DNA of 14,550 bases from NCBI GenBank assembly GCA_030601665.1, contig JAUWBP010000011.1, positions 1 through 14,550 of the forward strand. The letters are read 5' to 3'. Below are positions 1 through 7,747 of the stretch, in pieces (within the stretch, counting starts at the first letter, position 1; every line of letters starts with the position of its first letter). The notes beneath the pieces were generated by a model that made no database searches, had not been told where the DNA came from, and saw only the letters and a list, made by a program, of their open reading frames with translations. This DNA is from Hadesarchaea archaeon (lineage in GTDB: Archaea; Hadarchaeota; Hadarchaeia; Hadarchaeales; Hadarchaeaceae). The translations under genes were made by a program, and so were the position numbers.

Positions 1-463
1 AGTCCTTCTCCTTGATGTACCTCAAGACGAAGTAGTTGTTACCCATGAGTGTGTAACACCCCTTGTCTACGATTGGGATGTCGTTTAGCTCCTCGTGTGT
101 GTGCCTCGCGCCTAAGGGGGGTGTAGCGGCTTCCATCAGGGTCGTGTAACCGAGCTTCGCGTATCTATACCCGGTCACAAACGTCGTGGGGACCGTGTAC
201 CCAACTCCGCTCCTCGTGACCCCTGTCCTCGAAACAGGATCCTTCCTGTGATCTTCAGGTCTGAATAACCTCCCGAGGTTAACCTTAGAACCAGCGATGT
301 GGGTGTGGATCTCCACTCCTCCAGGTAGGACGATCAGCCCGGAGGCATCTATTTCCTTCCCATCAGCTTCCTCGACTATTTTTCCATCTTTGATGAATAG
401 GTCCTTCTTTTCCCCATCTATCCCGTTCAAGGGATCGTAGACGGTGCCGTTCTTGATGATCAA
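1..463 (-). CDS. fwdA: Formylmethanofuran dehydrogenase subunit A, N-terminal part (runs off window)
   Basis: This is the amidohydrolase-fold subunit of the tungsten/molybdenum formylmethanofuran dehydrogenase. In the known enzyme it holds a binuclear metal site that condenses formate with methanofuran. About 154 codons are present and the 3' end lies beyond base 1. Reading the minus strand gives MIIKNGTVYDPLNGIDGEKK at the N terminus, the usual opening of FwdA. The metal-binding HxH of the family is visible in GGVEIHTHIAG. The start is a TTG at 463-461; an in-frame stop just upstream (478-476) leaves no room for a longer start, and a GAGGGTGA ribosome site sits four bases before it. The start overlaps the fwdB stop by four bases (TTGA), suggesting translational coupling. 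Whether it is the Fwd (W) or Fmd (Mo) isoform cannot be told. Confidence 0.93.
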   Translation of the reverse strand, partial: MIIKNGTVYDPLNGIDGEKKDLFIKDGKIVEEADGKEIDASGLIVLPGGVEIHTHIAGSKVNLGRLFRPEDHRKDPVSRTGVTRSGVGYTVPTTFVTGYRYAKLGYTTLMEAATPPLGARHTHEELNDIPIVDKGCYTLMGNNYFVLRYIKEKD

Positions 464-1731
464 GCCTTCACCCTCTCAATAATTTTTTTCAAAATTTCTC
501 TGTCGGGTAAGAACTCCGAATCGATAACTTTTTTGAGCCTTAGGGGGATTCCGTCCATCCTGTAGGCGGTCCCATCGCACTCAATCCCAGCTATCGCCGA
601 GGGGATTACAATTTTAGCGATTAGGGACGTGAGGTTGATTTTTGGGTCGATCACAATCGTTGGGATCCTAACCAAGTGCTCGGAAGCTTGGGCAGGGAAA
701 TGCGCAACGGGGTCGGAGGCTATTATGAGTGCGGCATCACATTCCCTGCGGGCCAAAATATCTACCGCAGAGAACTCGCCTGGATTGTAGACTGGGTAAC
801 CTTTGGAAAAATTGACCGCAAAGGGATAGCCAGTGCACCAGGTCATCACGTCGTTGGAACCAGACACGTTACCGTGGCCCCTCATGGGGTTTATGGTGAA
901 CTTCGTGTGGTCATTCAAATCCCTGACGAGGCGGAGAGCCGCGTCGACGTTCATGTGTTTCGCCCCCGTCATAGTAAGACCTAGGCCGAAGAATATCACC
1001 CCGAACTTGCAGCTCTTCATTTTTTCCACAAGCTGCGTGATGGTTTCAGAGGGCACCCCTGCGACATCCCCCACATCGTATCCCTTGACCGCCGCTCTGA
1101 ATGCCGAAAGTAATTCGTAGTCTCGGCCGGGCTTAACTTTTACAAAAATATCGGCCATCTTTGAGGTCTTCGTTTCCCGCACATCCACATGCACTATTTC
1201 CCGACCTTTCCTTCCACTTTCAGTGTAGAGACCTCTTGGGGTTATCGAGTATCGCGTCGCGTGTCTGATGTGGGCTTCTGCCGGGTTACACCCCCAGAAA
1301 ATCACTAGGTCAGCCCTGTTCCTGACCTCCCCTAACGTGCATTTCGCAGCTCCGCAATCTTGGACAGCTTGGATCGTTGGCCCATGGCAGACTGAAGTCG
1401 TGTTATCTATGGATGCCCCGATCAACTCGGCGAGCTCGACAGCCATTCTCTGGGCGTCGGTTTCGGTTGAGCTTAGGCCGTATATCAATGGAAAATCGGC
1501 CTTCTTCAAAATTTCCGCTGCTTCACCCAAAGCTTCTTCTATAGGCACTTCAACGAGTTTCCCATTTTTCTTTATCAGATGTTTGGCTCTATCTTTGGCA
1601 TGATTTAAAAATTTACTTCTGGAGAATTCACAAGCATTTTTAACATCAGCTATCCTTTCACCCTCCGTTACAACCTCTATGTCATCACAAAGACATCCGC
1701 AAAGGGTGCACACGATGTTTTTGTAAATCAT
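460..1731 (-). CDS. fwdB: Formylmethanofuran dehydrogenase subunit B (catalytic, pterin-metal)
   Basis: This is the catalytic subunit that reduces CO2 to formate at a W/Mo bis-pyranopterin centre, or oxidises formyl-methanofuran in reverse. It has 423 residues, the normal size. The N terminus has the [4Fe-4S] ligand set C8, C11, C15 and C34 in the context CTLCGCLCDD, typical of FwdB. The metal-ligand position is cysteine, C115 in the SVCHGPT motif; some methanogens have selenocysteine here, and the codon is an ordinary Cys codon. The body is a formate-dehydrogenase/DMSO-reductase-type fold, with the segment MRGHGNVSGSNDV also characteristic. The ATG overlaps the fwdD stop (ATGA), and an AAGGAG ribosome site lies inside the end of fwdD. 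It is the middle gene of the fwdD-fwdB-fwdA operon. Confidence 0.95.
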   Translation of the reverse strand: MIYKNIVCTLCGCLCDDIEVVTEGERIADVKNACEFSRSKFLNHAKDRAKHLIKKNGKLVEVPIEEALGEAAEILKKADFPLIYGLSSTETDAQRMAVELAELIGASIDNTTSVCHGPTIQAVQDCGAAKCTLGEVRNRADLVIFWGCNPAEAHIRHATRYSITPRGLYTESGRKGREIVHVDVRETKTSKMADIFVKVKPGRDYELLSAFRAAVKGYDVGDVAGVPSETITQLVEKMKSCKFGVIFFGLGLTMTGAKHMNVDAALRLVRDLNDHTKFTINPMRGHGNVSGSNDVMTWCTGYPFAVNFSKGYPVYNPGEFSAVDILARRECDAALIIASDPVAHFPAQASEHLVRIPTIVIDPKINLTSLIAKIVIPSAIAGIECDGTAYRMDGIPLRLKKVIDSEFLPDREILKKIIERVKA

Positions 1732-2117
1732 TTGATCTCCTTTATCCGTTCTATGACATTTGCGATCGTCAGTACATCTTTGTCCGTTGCTGAAATCTTC
1801 GCCTCAACGCCCTTGTAATCCGGCATCCCGGTTCCTTGGGTATCCGCGCTTATCATCATATTTGCCCAGGGCCCGTAGGGCATGAAAGCAATTCCGCGGT
1901 CTATTCTCGACTCCTTGCATCTGACGACGGCTGAACCGAATTTGGTTCTAACTTCTACATGTTCATCCTCTTTGGCACCGATCTTTTTCATATCATTTTC
2001 ATTCATCATGATCACGGCGACGTTGTTGGAATATTCCTCAGAAGTTTTACCCATTTCTAAACTTATGCCCTGTTTTGTCGTCCTTCCACTTATCAAAATC
2101 ACTTTCATGTAATTCAT
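1728..2117 (-). CDS. fwdD: Formylmethanofuran dehydrogenase subunit D (molybdopterin-dinucleotide-binding)
   Basis: Subunit D supplies the molybdopterin-dinucleotide-binding beta-barrel that is the C-terminal domain of larger oxidoreductases and is a separate chain in Fwd/Fmd. The product has 129 residues. The segments AFMPYGPWANMM and TQGTGMPDYKG are conserved FwdD landmarks around the pterin site. It is the promoter-proximal gene of the operon. The start may be ATG 2117 or ATG 2108 (MKVILISGR); both lie downstream of an AAAGGATGAG ribosome site. The first is kept because its spacing is compatible and the leader would be about 13 bases from the proposed TATA element at 2151-2160. It overlaps fwdB by four bases. 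FwdC is not in the window and may lie to the left of fwdA. Confidence 0.93.
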   Translation of the reverse strand: MNYMKVILISGRTTKQGISLEMGKTSEEYSNNVAVIMMNENDMKKIGAKEDEHVEVRTKFGSAVVRCKESRIDRGIAFMPYGPWANMMISADTQGTGMPDYKGVEAKISATDKDVLTIANVIERIKEIK

Positions 2118-2150
2118 CTCATCCTTTCTCTAGTTCTAATGTAAAGCGGG

Positions 2151-2160
2151 GTATTTTTAG
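2151..2160 (-). promoter_or_regulatory. Candidate TATA element for the fwdDBA operon
   Basis: On the minus strand the sequence reads CTAAAAATAC, an A/T-rich box centred about 38 bases upstream of the fwdD start. Archaeal transcription usually starts about 25 bases downstream, which would give a leader of roughly 13 bases containing the AAAGGATGAG ribosome site. The call rests on position and composition only. Confidence 0.4.
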
Positions 2161-2212
2161 CTTATCCGTAAAAATGATTTGTGCAAGTTGTGGGAAAGCT
2201 ATCAGCAGAAGA

Positions 2213-2218
2213 TTTAAA
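2213..2218 (+). promoter_or_regulatory. Candidate TATA element (TTTAAA) for the methionine synthase-mptG transcript
   Basis: TTTAAA lies about 53 bases before the ATG at 2269. A start of transcription some 25 bases downstream would leave a leader of about 28 bases that includes the GGAAAGGT ribosome site at 2254-2261. The intergenic stretch 2118-2268 therefore holds two divergent promoters and little else. Confidence 0.4.
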
Positions 2219-2268
2219 CAAAAATGGAACATACGCAAACTTGTAGCGAATATGGAAAGGTAAAATAA

Positions 2269-3288
2269 ATGAACATACCATATGGGGAACTAAAAACGAC
2301 TGTGGTCGGTAGCTTTCCCTTACAACACTCTTTGGACAACATGCGTAGGGCGCTTACAGATCAGATCGAAGCTGGGGTAAATTTTCCCTGTTATGGGCAA
2401 CTCCTGGACATGAATTTAATGTTTCTAGAACCGTTGGCAAAGGAAAAATGTGGAATCGAAATGATTGGGGGGGAGGCTTGGATTACCGGCTCATTAGAGG
2501 TTCCAAAGAGGCCCATAACCCTCGAGTTCTTGGAATTCGCTCAAGATTACCTCAAAAAGAATCCATCCGAAGAGGTCGACGGGATTAAAATACCCATCAC
2601 AGGACCAATCACCCTCTCCTCCGTGGCGAAGGTTTCCGAAAAACATCATGCAATAGAGTACCCAGATTTTATCCTAGATTTTTCCAACATCGTGGTTGAA
2701 CTCGCGAAATGGTACGACAAAGCGGGGGCGGGGCTGATAATGATCGATGAACCTTCTTTGGGTTATGCCGTATGGCTTGGAATAGAGCCAGATGTGCTAA
2801 TCGAAGCGATCAATAAGCCCATAAAAGCGATAAAGAGCGCCCTCCCTTCGGTTCACGTATGCGGCGACGTTTCCACTGTCACGGACATCCTCATCCAATC
2901 GAAAGCTCTAATTTTAGATCACAGCTTCAAGGACTTTTCAGCCAACTTGGAATCCTATTCCAAGGACATTTTAGAGAAAGCTGACAAAATGATAGGTTTC
3001 GGCTGTGTGAGCTCAACACCAGACCCACAGCTTTTCTTGGACATTCGAGCTGGAAAGGCACAATGGGCGGAAGCAGTCGAATCGGTAGATGATATAGAAA
3101 GGTTGATCCTCGAGGGAGGGAGGAGGTTCGGGCTCGAGAGGTTACTCATAGATCCAGATTGCGGATTTGGGGGGATGAGAGAGTACTTTAAAGACGACAC
3201 GGGGCAGAGGATAGCGACTGAAAAGCTGAAAAATATGGTCGAAGCTGTGAGGAGGGTGAAAAAAAATTTGGGAGTTCCCCGTAGTTAG
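2269..3288 (+). CDS. Core MetE-type (short, archaeal) methionine synthase
   Basis: This protein of 339 residues matches the C-terminal catalytic barrel of cobalamin-independent methionine synthase (MetE) without the N-terminal half, as in archaeal 'core MetE' proteins. In characterised members of that type the methyl donor is methylcobalamin or a corrinoid protein rather than a polyglutamyl folate. Zinc ligands expected of the family are visible: H196 and C198 in SVHVCGD, and C298 in LIDPDCGFGG. IDEPSLG (159-165) is the conserved acidic loop at the barrel centre. The third ligand, a Glu in E. coli MetE, is not obvious: the matching stretch reads ILDHSFKDF (215-223). A GGAAAGGT ribosome site precedes the ATG by about eight bases. 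It is followed 13 bases later by mptG on the same strand. A corrinoid-dependent methyltransferase of related fold (MtaA/UroD-like) is less likely because of the HxC...C spacing. Confidence 0.85.
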   Translation: MNIPYGELKTTVVGSFPLQHSLDNMRRALTDQIEAGVNFPCYGQLLDMNLMFLEPLAKEKCGIEMIGGEAWITGSLEVPKRPITLEFLEFAQDYLKKNPSEEVDGIKIPITGPITLSSVAKVSEKHHAIEYPDFILDFSNIVVELAKWYDKAGAGLIMIDEPSLGYAVWLGIEPDVLIEAINKPIKAIKSALPSVHVCGDVSTVTDILIQSKALILDHSFKDFSANLESYSKDILEKADKMIGFGCVSSTPDPQLFLDIRAGKAQWAEAVESVDDIERLILEGGRRFGLERLLIDPDCGFGGMREYFKDDTGQRIATEKLKNMVEAVRRVKKNLGVPRS

Positions 3289-3301
3289 TGATTATTTCCA
3301 G

Positions 3302-4273
3302 ATGAGCAAGCGTGATATATTGAGAATCCACATTAAAACGCCCTCGCGGTTGCATTTCGGGATAATTGATCTCAGCAGAAGCTTGGGTCGCAGCTATGGT
3401 TCAGTGGGTTTAGCGATAGAAGGACCCGGGTATGAAATCTTCGCCGAGAAAAGCGAGGGGCTTGAAGTACTTGGGCCGGAAAGGGATGCAGAACAAGCAA
3501 GAAAGATTGCAGAAAAAGTGATACAAATTTACAACATTCCACATCAGGTCAAAATAAACATACTTGAGAGCATCCCGATGCACGTAGGGCTGGGCTCCAC
3601 GACCCAACTGACGCTGGCGGTGGCAACAGCTATCACGAAGCTCTTTGGGGCGAAGGCTTCATCCGTTGAGCTTGCAGAGAAAATGGGCAGGGGAAAAAAT
3701 TCGGGTGTGGGAACCTACGCTTTTATGGAGGGTGGTTTCATCGTGGATGGGGGAATCAAGGAGGGGAATTTTCCGCCACTAATCTTCAGACATGATTTTC
3801 CTGAAGAATGGCACTTCGTAATCGTTACACCGGAGATTGAGAGAGGTCTTGATGAAAAAACTGAGGAGGAACTATTCAACCAAATAACAGCTTCGCCCGA
3901 TATTGCCCGGAGGATTTGCCATTCACTCGTTATGAAAATGCTGCCATCCATTGTGGAACGTGACATAGAAGGTTTTGGGAAGGTTTTAACTGAGGTGCAA
4001 AGGCTCGTTGGGGGAGCTTTCTCCTCCTATCAAGGAGGCGTGTTTGGAAGTCGGGTAGCTTCTGATATCGTGAATCGGATGCTGAAGGATGGAGCGTACG
4101 GGGCTGGACAGAGCTCTTGGGGTCCGACGGTTTATGGGTTGGTTGAGGGTAAGGCTCAGGCGGAGGAATTCAAAGAAAGAATTTTGGAGTTCTTGAAAGG
4201 TAAAAACTACAAAGCTAGCTTAAAAGTGGTCAGGTCAAACAATAGAGGAGTTAAGGTGGAGATCAAGGCCTAA
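3302..4273 (+). CDS. mptG: Beta-ribofuranosylaminobenzene 5'-phosphate (beta-RFAP) synthase
   Basis: Beta-RFAP synthase joins 4-hydroxybenzoate (4-aminobenzoate in early work) to PRPP with loss of CO2 and PPi, the first committed step of methanopterin synthesis. The protein has 323 residues and belongs to the GHMP-kinase-related superfamily. The opening TPSRLHFGIIDLSRSLGR (13-30) and the glycine-rich GHMP loop PMHVGLGSTTQL (92-103) are diagnostic of this enzyme rather than of sugar kinases. Later landmarks are GRGKNSGVGTYAF and GQSSWGPTVYG. It lies 13 bases after the methionine synthase gene with no clear ribosome site, so it is probably co-transcribed and translationally linked. Its 3' end overlaps the convergent DUF1464 gene by 11 bases (4263-4273). 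Confidence 0.93.
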   Translation: MSKRDILRIHIKTPSRLHFGIIDLSRSLGRSYGSVGLAIEGPGYEIFAEKSEGLEVLGPERDAEQARKIAEKVIQIYNIPHQVKINILESIPMHVGLGSTTQLTLAVATAITKLFGAKASSVELAEKMGRGKNSGVGTYAFMEGGFIVDGGIKEGNFPPLIFRHDFPEEWHFVIVTPEIERGLDEKTEEELFNQITASPDIARRICHSLVMKMLPSIVERDIEGFGKVLTEVQRLVGGAFSSYQGGVFGSRVASDIVNRMLKDGAYGAGQSSWGPTVYGLVEGKAQAEEFKERILEFLKGKNYKASLKVVRSNNRGVKVEIKA

Positions 4274-5408
4274 AAGGAATTTTCTCCTCCAATTTTTGTC
4301 TTATGTTTTTTCCTTTAGGATGATAGATATGGTCCAACGCTGTACCTTTCGCATTTTTGATATCCATCCACTCGATGAGCTCTGCAAATTTACCCCCTGC
4401 CAAACCATCAGCGACGATCGCGTATCCTTGAGCCGATTCTTTGACCCTTTTCGCTCCCCGAAGCCACCCGATCCTCTTCACTGGCGCGAATTTGCCAAGC
4501 CTCTCTAGCAGTTCATCCTTAACCCTTTCGATTTTCGTCAACCTGCCTGAAATCAAAATCTCTTTGGGACGGGGGACCGTGGCCATAGTCGAAGCGACGC
4601 TCTTCACTATACCCTCGATCGTTGCTCCCCACGCCACTTCACAGCGTTCATCGGCGTCTACGCATTTGATCAGCTCCTCGGGGGAGAGCTTGCCAGACAC
4701 GGAAATTCCACCACCCGTAAACATATCCACTTTTTCCCAGTCCCCGACTAGCTGCATGAGCTCCGCGTCCATGCCGCCCGCAGTTAGAAATCCGATTCCG
4801 CCCGTGGTTCCGCCGATCCCATCGACAATTTTTCCTTCACTTATACCAAGAACTGAGTTATAACCAAAGCCCATCTCAACAAGGATGAAGGAGACCTCGG
4901 AGTATGGAATGTTTAGCCTTTTCGCCTGGTCATAAACCCCGAGGGCGCCGATGCACATCTTGTCAACCGTCCCCATGTCGAGCTTGTTGATTTTTCTGTG
5001 TGCGGGCACTGTGGGGAGTTCGATCACGCCTGGAATGTAACAGACCGGCCAACCCCTGCGCTTCATCTCCATCGCTGTTTCGGTCATAGCTGAATAGACC
5101 ATTATTCCGACGTCACCTTTTTTTAAAGCAGCCTCTAAGTCTTCCTTCTTCAGGAGGAGTATGTAGGTAAGATACCAGTCCCTCAGGGTTTGGATATTCA
5201 AATTTCGCAGATAAGTTAGCTCGACGCCGTATCCAGAGGGGCCGGCTATCAAATCTAGTGGCATCGCTTTTTCAGTGGCTTCGATCAACAGCTCCGGTTT
5301 TTTAGCAACCTCAGGGGTGTCTAAAATCTCCTCAAAGTACACTTCTCCATTTTCCAGCCCACATAAATCGAAACTCTTTGTCCCAGGATCTATGCCCAAA
5401 ACTCTCAT
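4263..5408 (-). CDS. DUF1464 ASKHA kinase-like protein
   Basis: This archaeal conserved protein belongs to the DUF1464 family, often labelled 'predicted butyrate kinase' only because of its acetate/sugar-kinase/Hsp70 (ASKHA) fold. With the start chosen it has 381 residues. The N-terminal phosphate loop is MRVLGIDPGTKSFD (1-14). A second glycine-rich nucleotide-binding segment runs through DGIGGTTGGIGFLTAGG (196-212) and TGGGIS (231-236), followed by ILISGRLTKIERV. The substrate is unknown. The frame is open to ATG 5432, but ATG 5408 is preferred: it begins the phosphate loop directly and has a GGAGGGATGA ribosome site just upstream. It is the last gene of the methanopterin-type operon, 55 bases after the DHPS-like gene. 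A role as a kinase for a pterin or ribosyl intermediate is inference from context; butyrate kinase activity is not supported. Confidence 0.82.
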   Translation of the reverse strand: MRVLGIDPGTKSFDLCGLENGEVYFEEILDTPEVAKKPELLIEATEKAMPLDLIAGPSGYGVELTYLRNLNIQTLRDWYLTYILLLKKEDLEAALKKGDVGIMVYSAMTETAMEMKRRGWPVCYIPGVIELPTVPAHRKINKLDMGTVDKMCIGALGVYDQAKRLNIPYSEVSFILVEMGFGYNSVLGISEGKIVDGIGGTTGGIGFLTAGGMDAELMQLVGDWEKVDMFTGGGISVSGKLSPEELIKCVDADERCEVAWGATIEGIVKSVASTMATVPRPKEILISGRLTKIERVKDELLERLGKFAPVKRIGWLRGAKRVKESAQGYAIVADGLAGGKFAELIEWMDIKNAKGTALDHIYHPKGKNIRQKLEEKIPFRP

Positions 5409-5463
5409 CAATTCATCCCTCCGTAAAGTCAATCTGATTTTTCATCTTTTCCTTGTGGGTACT

Positions 5464-7020
5464 TCAAAAAAGCTCTTTCTCCTGCAGATAGCTCCTGCCT
5501 GATTTCATAGCAATTTCGGCTTTCTGGAGTTCGCGCCCCAAGTATGCGGCGTGTTCGATTTCGTCAATCAAGCCTCTTTCGATGATCTCGTCGCATATCT
5601 CCTGGGCGGTTTTCCCTCTTATCACGATTTGTGGGTCTCTTCCAGCGTACAGGATGGCAACTATCTCAGATTTGTCGACGAAAATTTTGAAGAAACCTTT
5701 TGGATCAAGCTTAAACTTCCTCTTTGCCGATGCATGGATTGCCTTTGCCATCTTCTCGACGTTTTTATTATATAGGTCGAAAACCTTTCTTTTTTCCTTC
5801 AGGACCAGCAGGTCCAACCCCAAATCCTTGGGAACGGTGGACCTTAGCTTCGATATCGTCATCATCTCTCTCGCCTTCCTGACCTCTGCAACATTTCCCC
5901 TGGTTTTATCGCTCGCTTCCACGGTGAGCACTAAATTTACCCCTAGTTCGCTTGCAGCTCCAACAAGCAAAGCAGTCATGCCAATTGAATCTGCATCGTA
6001 AAGCTCAATCACGTTTCCTACCCCCATCAGGATCGGGAGTTCTGGGTTAAGTCCCCTCAACTCGTAGAAGGACAGCAAGGACTCAGCAAATCCCCGGTTA
6101 ACGGGTTCTAGAATGGGATCGGCTATCACGCGTTCGTATCCGAGTTTCTCCGATTTTCCCACCAGTTTCATTAAATACTCGGCTTTCTCCGTTGGCGCGC
6201 GTGGATAATGACCACGTTTGGGATCTATTGGGACGAGGACAGCGGGTACATCAAGATTTTGGAATTCATCGATAGTGGCCCCGTTTATGCTTAAGATTAA
6301 ATCAATTTCACATTCGATGGCTTTTTTGATTTCAGCTTTGTTAAAAGTGTCGATACTTATCGGGACCTCGAAATTATCCCTTAGGGTGGATACGAGCCTC
6401 GGAATTTCATCCGCCATCTCCCTATCCGCGAGCATTCCGATATCAATGATTTCAGCCCCGCTTTCGAGGTATCGTCTGGCGACTTCGATGATTTTCTCAT
6501 CTGAAAGGAGAGGGGCATCGGCTATTTCCCCGATGACCCTCGGGGGAAAATCTTTACCAGCTGCAACCGCTGCCTTGCCATTCCCAATCAAGAAATTATG
6601 GGGTTCAGAAAGTTTTTCTTTTGCGACTTCTTCGGCCATTTTTATTTGTTTTCCTATTGAGGCTTTGATTTCAGAATTTAGGAGCTCGCATGCTGGTTTC
6701 TCTTTTGAAAGCTCTATTCTATCTAGATTGTCCAGCACGAGGGGGATATCTGCGGCATATTTCGGCCCCTTAAAAGTAGGCAACCCAATCTCCTTCTCTA
6801 CACTCTTCAAGTCGGATCTCACTAGTCCCGGAACGAGGATCATCGAGAGGCCATTCAATTTGATCTTTTTTAATTCATTTATCAGAAGCTCGGAAGTCAT
6901 GAATGATGCGACGGAGATGGGCAAGACTTTCACATCAGAAGCTAGAGCGCTCTCGGCGGCATATCTCCAAACGAGCTTTTCAGCGAGCTCTGCAGTTACC
7001 AACAAGATTTTCTTACTCAT
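5464..7020 (-). CDS. Dihydropteroate-synthase-like protein, methanopterin biosynthesis (DUF6513 + pterin-binding barrel)
   Basis: This archaeal DHPS-related protein of about 518 residues is twice the size of ordinary dihydropteroate synthase. An N-terminal DUF6513-type domain (about 1-140) opens with MSKKILLVTAELAEKLV. The pterin-binding TIM barrel follows from about residue 165, with GAEIIDIGML, FEVPISIDTFNKAEI and LILSINGATI as the classical DHPS strands. A C-terminal extension of about 120 residues follows. The likely reaction is condensation of the hydroxymethyl-dihydropterin diphosphate with beta-RFAP or its derivative, instead of with 4-aminobenzoate; this is the accepted proposal for the family but I cannot verify it here. 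The frame is open to GTG 7029, directly after the upstream stop. ATG 7020 is preferred because it gives the usual N terminus and has a GAGTGAT ribosome site. It is the fourth gene of the operon. Confidence 0.88.
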   Translation of the reverse strand: MSKKILLVTAELAEKLVWRYAAESALASDVKVLPISVASFMTSELLINELKKIKLNGLSMILVPGLVRSDLKSVEKEIGLPTFKGPKYAADIPLVLDNLDRIELSKEKPACELLNSEIKASIGKQIKMAEEVAKEKLSEPHNFLIGNGKAAVAAGKDFPPRVIGEIADAPLLSDEKIIEVARRYLESGAEIIDIGMLADREMADEIPRLVSTLRDNFEVPISIDTFNKAEIKKAIECEIDLILSINGATIDEFQNLDVPAVLVPIDPKRGHYPRAPTEKAEYLMKLVGKSEKLGYERVIADPILEPVNRGFAESLLSFYELRGLNPELPILMGVGNVIELYDADSIGMTALLVGAASELGVNLVLTVEASDKTRGNVAEVRKAREMMTISKLRSTVPKDLGLDLLVLKEKRKVFDLYNKNVEKMAKAIHASAKRKFKLDPKGFFKIFVDKSEIVAILYAGRDPQIVIRGKTAQEICDEIIERGLIDEIEHAAYLGRELQKAEIAMKSGRSYLQEKELF

Positions 7021-7029
7021 AGGTATCAC

Positions 7030-7746
7030 TCATAGAACTTTACTCAGAGTTTTTGGAATCTTTTTCGGACTATTGAGTACAACATAGTTTTTGTTTTTCC
7101 GCATCTTCTTGACGTTTTCGATATCAATTTTTCTGGGGGCAACTGTAACTCTTTGGCCAAAAGTGACCGCGCCATGGGGGCACTTTTTGAGGCAAACGCC
7201 ACACCCTTCACACTTGGTAAGGTCTATTTTTGGCAGGCCGTCCGAGAGAACTATTGCTTCATATAAGCAAAGAGCAATTATCGTGCACGCCTCGCACTTC
7301 AGACAAATTTCTCGGTTTATCACATACGGAAGTCTTGTTTTTTTAACCCCAATTTGATCACTCGGAACAATTATTATCGGTACTCCTCCCTTCTCAGCCT
7401 GTGCGATGGCGTTTGTGACTAAGGTATCAGCGATTCCAGCGATAATTTTTGCAACCGTATTCGCACTCGCAGGTGAAACGATTAGAGCATCGTAGGTTCC
7501 TCTTAGGAAGCGTCCCGCTATCGGGAAGGAGGGCTCCTGCTCGCTTTCAAGGATCACTTCTCGGTAGTAATTGCCAGGGCAAATCTTGTTCAGCTTTTGT
7601 CGGAGCTCGTAAATGCGAACGACTCTTTCTCCAGCTGAAGTTATGAAGCACGACACCGAATGCGTTCTTGCTAGTTTCTCCATGACATCGAATGTTTCGT
7701 GAAGAAAATATCCTGCCCCTGTTATGCACCATCCAATTTTTCTCAA
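7030..7746 (-). CDS. dmrB: DmrB-like dihydromethanopterin reductase (MJ0208-family archaeoflavoprotein with ferredoxin domain)
   Basis: This flavoprotein-ferredoxin fusion has 238 residues. Residues 1-135 form the homo-oligomeric flavin-binding (HFCD) fold: GWCITGAGYFLHET holds the phosphate loop, and SPASANTVAKIIAGIADTLV with TNAIAQA and PIIIVPSD is the FMN-site signature. Residues 145-195 carry two iron-sulfur motifs, C148-x2-C-x2-C-x5-C160 and the canonical C179-x2-C-x2-C-x3-CP. The Methanosarcina homologue DmrB reduces dihydromethanopterin to tetrahydromethanopterin with ferredoxin-type electrons, which suits the DHPS-like neighbour. The start is a TTG one base after the DUF447 stop, with ATGAGG as ribosome site. 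A basic tail of about 40 residues ends the protein. The longer last spacing of the first cluster (x5 instead of x3) is unusual. Confidence 0.82.
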   Translation of the reverse strand: MRKIGWCITGAGYFLHETFDVMEKLARTHSVSCFITSAGERVVRIYELRQKLNKICPGNYYREVILESEQEPSFPIAGRFLRGTYDALIVSPASANTVAKIIAGIADTLVTNAIAQAEKGGVPIIIVPSDQIGVKKTRLPYVINREICLKCEACTIIALCLYEAIVLSDGLPKIDLTKCEGCGVCLKKCPHGAVTFGQRVTVAPRKIDIENVKKMRKNKNYVVLNSPKKIPKTLSKVL

Positions 7747-7747
7747 T

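Noticed and set aside
676..1603. Open frames of about 95-111 codons on the plus strand inside fwdB.
   Set aside because: They are antisense to a clear fwdB with intact motifs and show no recognisable family features.
2174..2263. A 29-codon reading frame with a CxxC pair (MICASCGKAIS...) and many basic residues just before the methionine synthase gene.
   Set aside because: It covers the proposed TATA element and leader of the next gene, has no good ribosome site, and has only a single CxxC; more likely chance.
6218..7087. A long plus-strand frame (289 codons) opposite the DHPS-like gene.
   Set aside because: The minus strand encodes an intact DHPS-type barrel; the plus frame is serine-rich shadow sequence without domain features.
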